Below, piece by piece: positions 1 to 6,021 of a stretch of DNA of 6,546 nucleotides. The translations under genes were made by a program, and so were the position numbers. The notes under the pieces are model-generated. The model made no database searches. It worked only from the letters and a program-made list of their open reading frames with translations, and had not been told where the DNA came from. Origin of the DNA: an uncultured Collinsella sp. (GTDB lineage: Bacteria; Actinomycetota; Coriobacteriia; Coriobacteriales; Coriobacteriaceae); contig CABUGR010000059.1 of the NCBI GenBank assembly GCA_902491135.1, forward strand, positions 1-6,546. The letters are read 5' to 3'. The stretch's first letter is position 1. Each line of letters opens with the position of its first letter.

Positions 1-119
1 CGCGCTCGCTCGGCGGCGTCGCCGCGTTCTTTATCTCGGCGCTCGGCTACCTGGGCACGGCCTTTGTGGTGAGCCACATTGGCAACTATATCGATAAGAA
101 GGTGAGGATCCTCCGATGA
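1..119 (+). CDS. Amino-acid ABC transporter permease, C-terminal end (partial)
   Basis: This is the last 38 codons of a gene that enters from the left; the first complete codon begins at base 3 and the stop is TGA at 117-119. The visible tail has a hydrophobic stretch rich in Gly, Ala, Phe and Val, then a short basic end (DKKVRILR). That fits the last membrane helix and cytoplasmic tail of an ABC permease. The call rests mainly on context: the next two genes are a polar-amino-acid permease and its ATPase, and GluC/GluD-type permeases are commonly encoded in tandem and work as a heterodimer. The stop overlaps the next start as ATGA, so the two proteins are probably made by coupled translation in similar amounts. 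The substrate-binding protein would be expected further upstream, outside the window. The substrate cannot be told from this fragment. Confidence 0.8.
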   Translation, partial: RSLGGVAAFFISALGYLGTAFVVSHIGNYIDKKVRILR

Positions 120-949
120 ACAAGCATTCCTCCCCTGCACTTACCATGCGCGATGCGCTCTACGAGGCTCCCGGCCCCAAGATGCTCGCCAAGATTCGCA
201 TCGGCACCGCCATCTCGCTTATTGCCGTCGCCGCGCTCATCGTCCTCGTGTTGCAGCGCTTTTATGTGACCGGTCAGCTTTCGGTCCACTACTGGTATTT
301 CTTTACGCATCTCACCACCTGGAAGTTCTTGCTTGCCGGCTTTGAGGGCACCGTTAAAGTCGCACTCACCGCTGGCGCAATCGCGCTGGTGCTGGGCTTA
401 GCCCTTATGCTCGGCCGCACGAGCGATATTAAGCCGCTGCAGCTGGTCTGCCGCGTACTCACCGATTTCTTCCGCGGCGTGCCGAGCCTGCTGTTCATCT
501 ACTTCTTCTTTTTGGTGCTGCCCCAGTACAAGATCGCGCTGCCGTCGTTTTGGATGCTCACGCTTCCCGTCGCGCTCGCTGCGGCCGGCGTACTTGCCGA
601 GATCTTCCGCGCCGGCGTCAACGCCGTGCCGCGCGGCCAGGTCGAAGCCGCCCAGGCGCTCGGTCTCTCCAAGGCTAAAATCACCTTTAAAATCGTATTG
701 CCGCAGGCTATTCGATTTATCATTCCGTCGTTGATTTCGCAGCTTGTGGTCGTGGTCAAGGACACCACCGTCGCCTATGTGGTGAGCTACCCCGACCTCA
801 TGCAAAATGCCCGCGTGCTCATTACCAACTACGATGCACTCGTATCGGTCTACCTGGTAATCGCGGTCATCTACATCCTCATCAACGTCGCGATCAACAA
901 GGCCGCCGTCTACGTTTCGCACAAGACCGGTGCAATCATCATCCGCTAA
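116..949 (+). CDS. Polar amino-acid ABC transporter permease (GluD/HisM type)
   Basis: This 277-aa inner-membrane permease forms half of the translocation channel of an amino-acid importer. Hydrophobic segments lie near residues 30-50, 80-100, 120-137, 145-165, 200-215 and 245-262. The hallmark is the cytoplasmic EAA loop at about 178-199 (EAAQALGLSKAKI then LPQAIR), which docks on the ATPase; the preceding AEIFRAGVNAVPRGQ is typical of the HisM/GlnP/GluD family. TVKVAL near 79-84 and FFRGVPSLL near 118-126 are also usual in this family. The start at 116 is supported by AAGGTGAGG at 99-107, inside the upstream gene, and by the ATGA overlap with that gene's stop. The N-terminus before the first helix (about 28 aa) is longer than in GlnP/HisM but usual for actinobacterial GluD-like proteins. 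Substrate is inferred as glutamate, glutamine or another polar amino acid; the sequence alone does not decide. Confidence 0.93.
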   Translation: MNKHSSPALTMRDALYEAPGPKMLAKIRIGTAISLIAVAALIVLVLQRFYVTGQLSVHYWYFFTHLTTWKFLLAGFEGTVKVALTAGAIALVLGLALMLGRTSDIKPLQLVCRVLTDFFRGVPSLLFIYFFFLVLPQYKIALPSFWMLTLPVALAAAGVLAEIFRAGVNAVPRGQVEAAQALGLSKAKITFKIVLPQAIRFIIPSLISQLVVVVKDTTVAYVVSYPDLMQNARVLITNYDALVSVYLVIAVIYILINVAINKAAVYVSHKTGAIIIR

Positions 950-970
950 CGCTTTACCATTTCGAGTCAT

Positions 971-976
971 AAGGAG
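971..976 (+). promoter_or_regulatory. Ribosome binding site for the transporter ATPase
   Basis: AAGGAG lies 9 nt before the ATG at 986, in the 36-nt gap after the permease stop. It fixes the ATPase start and shows that this gene has its own strong initiation signal rather than being coupled to the permease. Confidence 0.8.
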
Positions 977-985
977 CCGAGCACC

Positions 986-1750
986 ATGGCACAGAGCACC
1001 TCTTCCACCGGCAATCAGCCGCTGATCGAGCTCAAACACGTCGATAAGCACTATGGCGACCTGCACGTTCTCAACGATATCAATCTGTCGGTCGACCGCG
1101 GCGAAGTCGTCGTGGTGATTGGCCCCTCGGGTTCGGGCAAGTCGACCATGTGCCGCACCATCAACCGCTTGGAAACCATCGACTCGGGCGAGATCCTCAT
1201 CGAGGGCGAGCCCCTGCCGCAGGAAGGCAAGGATCTTGCCCGCATGCGCGCCGAACTGGGCATGGTGTTTCAGCAGTTCAACCTGTTCGCACATATGACC
1301 GTACTGCAGAACGTCATGCTGGGACCGGTCGACGTGCTGGGCGTCTCCAAGGACGAGGCCCGTGAGCGCGCCATGGACCTGCTGGGCCGCGTGGGCGTTG
1401 CCGAGCAGGCCGATAAGGTGCCCGCACAGCTCTCGGGTGGCCAGCAGCAGCGCGTGGCCATCGCCCGCTCGCTTGCCATGCAACCCAAAGCAATGCTTTT
1501 TGACGAGCCCACGAGCGCCCTTGACCCCGAGATGATCAACGAGGTGCTCGAGGTCATGGTGCGCTTGGCGCAGCAAGGTATGACGATGATCGTTATTACG
1601 CACGAGATGAACTTTGCCCGCCGCGTGGCCGATCGCGTCGTCTTTATGGCCGACGGCCAGATCGTGGAAACCGGCACGCCCGACGAGTTCTTCAGCCACC
1701 CCCAGACCAAGCGCGCCCAGGACTTCCTCAACTCCATCAAGGGCCACTAA
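986..1750 (+). CDS. Amino-acid ABC transporter ATP-binding protein (GlnQ/GluA type)
   Basis: This 254-aa cytoplasmic ATPase powers the importer formed with the two upstream permeases. All nucleotide-binding motifs are visible: Walker A GPSGSGKST at 46-54, Q-loop in VFQQFNLF at 94-101, ABC signature LSGGQQQR at 149-156, Walker B AMLFDEP at 169-175 with Asp173 and Glu174, D-loop SALDPE at 177-182, and the switch His206 in ITHEM. The sequence NLFAHMTVLQNV after the Q-loop and the C-terminal TGTPDEFFSHPQ are characteristic of the polar-amino-acid (PAAT) subfamily, and the length matches that family (about 240-255 aa). A Ser/Thr-rich leader of about 12 residues precedes the conserved core. No terminator follows, so transcription may continue into the hydrolase gene 86 nt downstream. 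Substrate specificity resides in the binding protein outside the window. Confidence 0.95.
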   Translation: MAQSTSSTGNQPLIELKHVDKHYGDLHVLNDINLSVDRGEVVVVIGPSGSGKSTMCRTINRLETIDSGEILIEGEPLPQEGKDLARMRAELGMVFQQFNLFAHMTVLQNVMLGPVDVLGVSKDEARERAMDLLGRVGVAEQADKVPAQLSGGQQQRVAIARSLAMQPKAMLFDEPTSALDPEMINEVLEVMVRLAQQGMTMIVITHEMNFARRVADRVVFMADGQIVETGTPDEFFSHPQTKRAQDFLNSIKGH

Positions 1751-1761
1751 CCCAATTGCCA

Positions 1762-1795
1762 CGCGGGCAAATTCATCGCCAGCGTTTGCCCCGCG
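1762..1795 (+). other. Bulged hairpin between the ATPase and hydrolase genes
   Basis: CGCGGGCAAA (1762-1771) pairs with TTTGCCCCGCG (1785-1795), giving ten base pairs interrupted by one bulged C at 1792, around a 13-nt loop. No T-run follows, so it does not look like an intrinsic terminator. A smaller alternative hairpin, TTGCC-acgcg-GGCAA at 1756-1770, uses part of the same left arm. The structure could protect the 3' end of the transporter message or tune read-through into the next gene. This is base pairing read by eye; its function is inferred. Confidence 0.5.
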
Positions 1796-1836
1796 CACCC
1801 CTGTGCCATGTCCACCCGGATTCGAAAGCAACACCT

Positions 1837-2646
1837 ATGATCGGAACCCGTACTTCCTCGTCCTATACCCCGCACGTCGACGTCGCCCCCGCCGACCGTC
1901 CGCTCATCCTCGTCGCGCCGCGTTGGGAAGATGCAAAGCCGTTTTTAAGCGAGACGCTCTCCCCCAACGAGGAAATCGCACGTGTCTTTGTCGATGCCAT
2001 CCTTGCCGCCGGCGGCCTGCCGCTGCAGATGTCCATCACCGAGGACATTGAGGTTATCCGTCATTACGTCGATATCGCCGACGGCATCGCCATTCCCGGC
2101 GGCCCCGATGTCAATCCCAAGCGCTGGGGCGATGATCGACCCTACGACCCCACCCTCTGCTGCGAGATCCGCGATAGCTTTGAGTTTAAGCTGGTCGGCG
2201 AAGTGCTTCGCGCCAAAAAGCCGCTCTTTACCACGTGCCGTGGCACACAGCTGCTCAACGTCGCTACCGGCGGCACCCTGTGCATGGACGTGCCAAGCCT
2301 GGGCGCTCGCGAGGGCCGCACGCAGTGGCGCCACACCCACGTACTCAACGACCCCGTGCATCCCGTCGAGGTCGTGCCGGGTTCGCTGTTGGAGCGCGCG
2401 GTTGGCGGGCACAGGCTGATCCAGACCAACTCCGCACACCACTGCTGCGTCGATCGTCTGGGTAAAAGCACGCGCTTGGTCGCCAAGGCAACCGACGGCG
2501 TTCCCGAGTGCATCGAGGTCGAAGGTCAGCCGTTCTGTCTAGGCGTGCAATGGCACCCCGAGTACACGTGGAAGACGCTCGAGACCGACTTTAACCTGTG
2601 GAAGTCGTTTGTCGAGGCAGCGGCCAAGGTTAAGCAGGCTCGCTAG
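1837..2646 (+). CDS. Gamma-glutamyl-gamma-aminobutyrate hydrolase family protein (peptidase C26)
   Basis: This 269-aa cytoplasmic protein has the class I glutamine-amidotransferase fold, which hydrolyses gamma-glutamyl bonds and releases glutamate. The catalytic triad is visible: nucleophile Cys134 in the elbow FTTCRGTQLLN, and His240 with Glu242 in GVQWHPE. Other family marks are the substrate loop IPGGPDVNP (86-94) and TNSAHHCCV (197-205), where most relatives have NSxHHQ, so the usual Gln is replaced by Cys. The protein is Cys-rich, with pairs at 108-109 and 203-204. The ATG at 1837 is preferred: GAAAG lies 8 nt upstream and the first conserved strand (RPLILVAP) begins at residue 21. The same frame is open back to a TTG at 1756, but no SD precedes that codon. 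Position behind an amino-acid importer suggests glutamate release from gamma-glutamyl peptides or gamma-glutamyl-GABA. The true substrate is unknown. Confidence 0.9.
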   Translation: MIGTRTSSSYTPHVDVAPADRPLILVAPRWEDAKPFLSETLSPNEEIARVFVDAILAAGGLPLQMSITEDIEVIRHYVDIADGIAIPGGPDVNPKRWGDDRPYDPTLCCEIRDSFEFKLVGEVLRAKKPLFTTCRGTQLLNVATGGTLCMDVPSLGAREGRTQWRHTHVLNDPVHPVEVVPGSLLERAVGGHRLIQTNSAHHCCVDRLGKSTRLVAKATDGVPECIEVEGQPFCLGVQWHPEYTWKTLETDFNLWKSFVEAAAKVKQAR

Positions 2647-2669
2647 CTCACGAACCGCATAACAGATAA

Positions 2670-2710
2670 GGGCGCCCCGCCGGCCACATGGTCCGGCGGG
2701 GCGCCCTTTT
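2670..2710 (+). terminator. Strong intrinsic terminator, possibly bidirectional
   Basis: GGGCGCCCCGCCGG (2670-2683) pairs perfectly with CCGGCGGGGCGCCC (2693-2706), a 14-bp almost all-GC stem that A2668/A2669 and the following T's can extend. T4 follows at 2707-2710. It lies 24 nt after the hydrolase stop and ends the + strand operon. The minus-strand Hpt gene ends at 2752 and converges on it. Read leftwards the stem is followed by CTTATCTGTT, a weaker U-tract, so termination of the opposite transcript is plausible but less certain. Confidence 0.92.
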
Positions 2711-2751
2711 GCCTATACGCGGCAGGCACACAGCCCAAGGCTCACAACCTC

Positions 2752-3108
2752 TTACTCGCCCGCCTCGCGCAGAGCCGACATCGTAGCCGCATATTGCTGC
2801 TGCAGCGCATGCATTCCCTCGCGAGCGCCGTCAACGGTATCGGCGCCGCGCAGCGCCTCGGTCACCACGACCGCCGGCTCGTACAGATTATCGAATCCCA
2901 GGTTCTGGCTCACGCCCTTGAGCGTGTGCGCTGCCATAAACGCACCTTCGGCGTCTCCCGCCGCCATGGCGGCCTCCAGCTTGTCCATGCTCTCGTCATC
3001 CAAAAACTTGAGGGCAAAGCGGGCAAGCATTTCCTCGCCCATCAGCCGAGCGCATGCGTCATCATAATTGGCGCCGATCTTCTCATACGCCTCACGCATG
3101 GAAATCAT
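2752..3108 (-). CDS. Stand-alone Hpt (histidine phosphotransfer) domain protein
   Basis: This 118-aa, mostly helical cytoplasmic protein is a phosphorelay intermediate that carries a phosphoryl group on histidine between receiver domains. The Hpt signature HTLKGVSQNLGF spans residues 61-72, with His61 as the expected phosphorylation site and the usual Lys64-Gly65 after it. The whole protein is essentially one Hpt domain; there is no kinase, CheW or receiver domain. The start at 3108 is chosen because AAAGGAG lies 9 nt upstream; the Met at codon 4 would be 18 nt from it. The gene follows the GGDEF/REC/HD-GYP gene by only 23 nt on the same strand, so the two are probably co-transcribed. The receiver domain of that protein is the obvious candidate partner. 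No sensor kinase is encoded in the window, so the donor must lie elsewhere. Confidence 0.88.
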   Translation of the reverse strand: MISMREAYEKIGANYDDACARLMGEEMLARFALKFLDDESMDKLEAAMAAGDAEGAFMAAHTLKGVSQNLGFDNLYEPAVVVTEALRGADTVDGAREGMHALQQQYAATMSALREAGE

Positions 3109-3117
3109 GGATTAAAA

Positions 3118-3124
3118 CTCCTTT
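3118..3124 (-). promoter_or_regulatory. Ribosome binding site for the Hpt gene
   Basis: On the minus strand AAAGGAG lies 9 nt before the ATG at 3108, inside the 23-nt gap after the upstream stop. It decides between the two possible Met starts (codons 1 and 4) in favour of the first. Confidence 0.8.
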
Positions 3125-3131
3125 GGTCAAA

Positions 3132-5012
3132 CTAAATCGTGGGAAACGCGACGACGTCAGCGGGGCGCGCCAACGTCTCGGCGATACGGTCTTGCACCTC
3201 GAGCAGGCAGTCGAGCAACAGCGGGTTAAACTCACCGCACTTACCGTCCAAGATCATCTGGATCGCCTCCTTGTGCGGGATAGCGTCCTTGTACACGCGC
3301 ACGCTCGTCAGAGCATCGTACACGTCGGCCACCGAAAGCACCTGTGCGGCGATGGGAATCTGGTTGCCCTTAAGGCCATCGGGATAACCCTTGCCATCCC
3401 AGCGCTCGTGATGCCAACGCGCAATCTGGTACGCATATTCCACAAGCGCATTGCCGACGTGATGGCGGCTCAGCTCAAGCAACATGTCGGCGCCCATCGT
3501 GGTATGCGTCTTCATAATCTCGAACTCCTCGGGCGTAAGGCGCCCGGGCTTGTTGAGGATCGCATCGTCAATCGCCATCTTGCCAATATCGTGCAGCGCC
3601 GAAGCCAGGGCAATCGTGGAGCGCTCCTCATTGTCGAGGGAGATCGTGTCGCTACGCTGGACCAGGCAGTCAAGCAGCAGCTCGGTCAGCTTCTCGATGT
3701 TCGTAACGTGCCTGCCGCTCTCGCCGTTGCGAAGCTCCATGACGCCGGCCATGATGTCGATGAGCATGCGACTGTTCTTGACGCGCTCGTTGTACTGCTG
3801 GGACAGCAGGCTCGTCAGGCGGCGCTGTTTGGCGTATAGGCGGATGGTGTTGCTTACACGGCGGCGCACGACACGGGAGTCAAACGGGCGGTTGATATAG
3901 TCCGAGGCGCCCAGCTCGTACGCGCGCAGAACCATATCATCGGAATCTTCGCTCGAAATCATGATGAAAGGCAGATTGTCGATACCCGATCGGCGAGACA
4001 GATCGGCCAACACCTCAAAGCCGCTTATGCCCGGCATGACAATATCCAGCAGCACGAGCGACAACTCATCGCCATAGCGGTCGACCATGTCGAGCGCCGT
4101 ACGACCGTTGTCGGCCTCGAGGATGCAATACTCGTCCTTGAGCATCTCGTTGAGAATGGCTCGGTTCATCTCGGAGTCATCGACAATAAGCACCAAAGGC
4201 TTTTCGCTTTGGAAGGCTTCGATGGAATCGGCATCGGTCACGACCGTACCGGCTTTTGCCTTAGCGCGGCTCAATAACTGGACAGCGCGGCCAACGCCCT
4301 CATCGACCGTCTCGCCATGAATGCGAACGCCACCAACACATGCCGTCAAGCTCACGTACTCATGGCCCGGAACAATCGTGGCATGAACGGCATCGGACAC
4401 CTGATGCAGGCGACGGGTGAAGTCATCGGAGGGAATATTGGGCATGACGACCACAAACTTGTCGCAGCCATAGCGTACGAGCTCGTCAGTCGAACGAATT
4501 CCGCTGCGTATGGCCGTCGCCACAGCACCGAGCGCAAGGTCGCCGGCATGACGGCCACACGTATCGTTGAAGACCCTAAAATCATCAAGGTCGATCACCG
4601 CAACGCCGGCATTCATGCGGGCGCTACGGAGCTTTTCCTCGTAATATCGGCGATTGCGCACACTCGTCAGCACGTCGGTGTAAACGAGGTCCTCTTCTGC
4701 AGCCTCTTGCTCATCGATCGGGCGCACCATCAGCAGGACGTGAGGCTCGCCCTCGACCTTCAGAGGGCGTAGGCGGGCGCGGTACTCAACACCATCGTTG
4801 AGCAGTTGCTCCGACACCTCATCGGAATCTGCCAAGGCCTCAAGACTCGACTGACGCAGACAAGGGCACCGATTGCCGGCGAGCAGGCAGTTAGGCTCGC
4901 TCTTAATCTGATCGGCCGACAGCAAACGTACCACGGGGTAGGTCTTCGCGACGCGGGCGACCTCGACGGCAGCCTCCTCGTCGGTTAGATTGGCCTCGTG
5001 ATTATTGAGCAT
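3132..5012 (-). CDS. Multidomain c-di-GMP signalling protein: PAS-like, degenerate GGDEF, receiver, HD-GYP
   Basis: This 626-aa cytoplasmic protein has no predicted membrane helix. Residues 1-108 look PAS-like and contain Cys42, Cys49 and Cys51. The GGDEF-like domain spans about 109-262, opening with DVLTSVRNRRYY. It keeps DLDDF (141-145, metal Asp141), NDTCGRHAGD (149-158) and the inhibitory-site motif RSTD (173-176), but its signature is GCDKF (182-186), so cyclase activity is doubtful. The receiver (about 272-395) has the acidic pair Asp278-Asp279, phospho-acceptor Asp323 in LLDIVMPG and Ser353; the usual Lys before Pro-Phe is Arg375. The HD-GYP domain (about 412-615) keeps HD at 474-475, His503, HHE (534-536), GYP (542-544) and VADVYDAL (561-568), expected for c-di-GMP hydrolysis to pGpG or GMP. 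The start is supported by GAAAGG 7 nt upstream. The likely role is an input-controlled phosphodiesterase; the Hpt gene follows directly. Confidence 0.92.
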   Translation of the reverse strand: MLNNHEANLTDEEAAVEVARVAKTYPVVRLLSADQIKSEPNCLLAGNRCPCLRQSSLEALADSDEVSEQLLNDGVEYRARLRPLKVEGEPHVLLMVRPIDEQEAAEEDLVYTDVLTSVRNRRYYEEKLRSARMNAGVAVIDLDDFRVFNDTCGRHAGDLALGAVATAIRSGIRSTDELVRYGCDKFVVVMPNIPSDDFTRRLHQVSDAVHATIVPGHEYVSLTACVGGVRIHGETVDEGVGRAVQLLSRAKAKAGTVVTDADSIEAFQSEKPLVLIVDDSEMNRAILNEMLKDEYCILEADNGRTALDMVDRYGDELSLVLLDIVMPGISGFEVLADLSRRSGIDNLPFIMISSEDSDDMVLRAYELGASDYINRPFDSRVVRRRVSNTIRLYAKQRRLTSLLSQQYNERVKNSRMLIDIMAGVMELRNGESGRHVTNIEKLTELLLDCLVQRSDTISLDNEERSTIALASALHDIGKMAIDDAILNKPGRLTPEEFEIMKTHTTMGADMLLELSRHHVGNALVEYAYQIARWHHERWDGKGYPDGLKGNQIPIAAQVLSVADVYDALTSVRVYKDAIPHKEAIQMILDGKCGEFNPLLLDCLLEVQDRIAETLARPADVVAFPTI

Positions 5013-5036
5013 ATGGGGCCCTTTCGATAGCTTCGC

Positions 5037-5065
5037 ATAGTAGCGGTGGGTTCCAAATGTTACAA
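5037..5065 (-). promoter_or_regulatory. Candidate promoter of the c-di-GMP/Hpt operon
   Basis: On the minus strand TTGTAA (5065-5060) and TACTAT (5042-5037) are separated by exactly 17 nt. Each box matches four of six positions of the sigma-70-type consensus. Initiation about 7 nt after the -10 would give a leader of roughly 18-20 nt that still contains the SD before the start at 5012. The 211-nt gap to the upstream hydrolase gene fits independent transcription. The call is from sequence only. Confidence 0.5.
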
Positions 5066-5073
5066 GGGTAACA
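5058..5073. promoter_or_regulatory. Inverted repeat overlapping the -35 box (candidate operator)
   Basis: TGTTAC-AAGG-GTAACA is a perfect 6-bp inverted repeat with a 4-nt spacer that covers the proposed -35 box. An overlapping second symmetry, CAAGG-gtaaca-CCTTG (5063-5078), shares the right side. This placement is typical of a repressor site. No regulator is identified. Confidence 0.4.
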
Positions 5074-5223
5074 CCTTGCCGATGCAGGTAAGCACGTGAA
5101 TGCCGTTACATTTTTATGACCTGGCAAACGGTGGTAATGGAGCCGCGGGCGCGTGGTTATTGGCGCATTCGTTAACAATGACGAAACGCTAACAGTCCCC
5201 CTCCCCGCAGGTCATCGAGCGTG

Positions 5224-6021
5224 CTAACGCTCCAAGACATCGCGAACGGCGTTTGCCGCCGTAACGGGGCGATCGCGCAAACCGTTATGCGCGCCCGGGA
5301 TCGTCACAAGGGGGCAATCGAGATATTCGGCAGCCGCTCGCGTACCAGCCTCGCGGGGTGTACCGACCGAAAGCTCGCCCAAAAACACAGCCGACGCCGC
5401 CTTTGATTCGCGGGCGCGCTCCCAGTCGGGAGCATATGTCATATTTGTTCCGTATTCATTGGCCATAAAGCAACGACCATTGCGCAGGGCATGCTTGGCT
5501 TCCGCTTCGGTCGTCCCAGGAGCCTCGGGGTCCAAGTCGCCGAGAGCTCCCAAGAAAAGCCGAAGCGCCCTTGAAACCTTTCCAGCCGCAATCATATCGA
5601 GCAAAATCGGAGCTGCGCCCATGCCGACGCCTTCGGCCGACACAGCCGGCTCATGCAGAATCGCACGGGCGACGAGATGGGGTTCGGTGCGAAGAAGCTC
5701 CAGCGCCACCAACGTACCGGCGCTGTGCGCAAGCACATTTGTCGGAGCGCCAACGTGTTCGATCACGGCCTGCAGGTCGGCGGCCTGAGCGGCAAGATCA
5801 TAGCTGCCGTCTGCCGCTTCGCTGCTGCCGCCACAGCCGCGGCGGTCATAGGCAATTACGCGGTAGTTGCGACTGAGCTCACATGCGATGCCGTCGAAAA
5901 ATGTGCCGTCGACACAAGCGCCGTGCACGCACACCAAGGCAGGAGTATCAGGCGACACATCCGGGCCGGCATATTCGCGACAGGCAATCGTGGTGCCCGC
6001 ATTCTCGACCGTAAAATCCAT
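5224..6021 (-). CDS. Alpha/beta hydrolase fold protein
   Basis: This 265-aa protein is a predicted soluble hydrolase (esterase-like; substrate unknown) with no visible signal peptide. Family marks in order are the oxyanion-hole HGACVDG (33-39), the strand and turn VIAYDRRGCGGS (55-66), the nucleophile elbow AHSAGT with Ser100, and the C-terminal PGAHNGLRDRP with His245. The acid of the triad is probably Glu216 in FLGELS, with Glu124 in LHEP as an alternative. The elbow starts with Ala instead of the more common Gly (GHSxGG). The start at 6021 is the first ATG after in-frame stops at about 15-20 nt upstream; a G-rich run gives only a weak SD about 7 nt before it. The gene is divergent from the radical SAM gene and is separated by 211 nt from the c-di-GMP gene downstream on the same strand, so it is probably its own unit. 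Lyase, esterase or peptidase roles are equally possible. Confidence 0.88.
   Translation of the reverse strand: MDFTVENAGTTIACREYAGPDVSPDTPALVCVHGACVDGTFFDGIACELSRNYRVIAYDRRGCGGSSEAADGSYDLAAQAADLQAVIEHVGAPTNVLAHSAGTLVALELLRTEPHLVARAILHEPAVSAEGVGMGAAPILLDMIAAGKVSRALRLFLGALGDLDPEAPGTTEAEAKHALRNGRCFMANEYGTNMTYAPDWERARESKAASAVFLGELSVGTPREAGTRAAAEYLDCPLVTIPGAHNGLRDRPVTAANAVRDVLER

Noticed and set aside
398..1834. 478-codon open frame on the minus strand antisense to the permease and ATPase
   Set aside because: It mirrors two clearly recognised genes, has low-complexity His/Asp/Val/Gly-rich composition, and shows no family motif. Strong GC bias at codon third positions produces such antisense frames.
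1756..1836. N-terminal extension of the hydrolase from a TTG at 1756
   Set aside because: No SD precedes the TTG, the added residues are unlike the family, and the segment carries the hairpin at 1762-1795. The ATG at 1837 has a modest SD and fits the fold's start.
3054..3839. 261-codon open frame on the plus strand antisense to the HD-GYP region
   Set aside because: It lies entirely opposite conserved HD-GYP and Hpt coding sequence and has no recognisable domain.
5013..5110. c-di-GMP riboswitch in the leader of the c-di-GMP operon
   Set aside because: Such a feedback element would make sense here, but the conserved core sequences of the known c-di-GMP riboswitch classes were not seen, and the predicted leader is only about 20 nt.
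5192..5210. G-rich run on the minus strand as a G-quadruplex or terminator
   Set aside because: There are only two uninterrupted G runs (GGGG and GGGGG), with no adjacent stem and no T-run.
5217..5232. GAGCG-tgctaa-CGCTC hairpin overlapping the hydrolase stop codon as a terminator
   Set aside because: The stem is 5 bp and is followed on the minus strand by GATGACCTG, which is not a U-tract.
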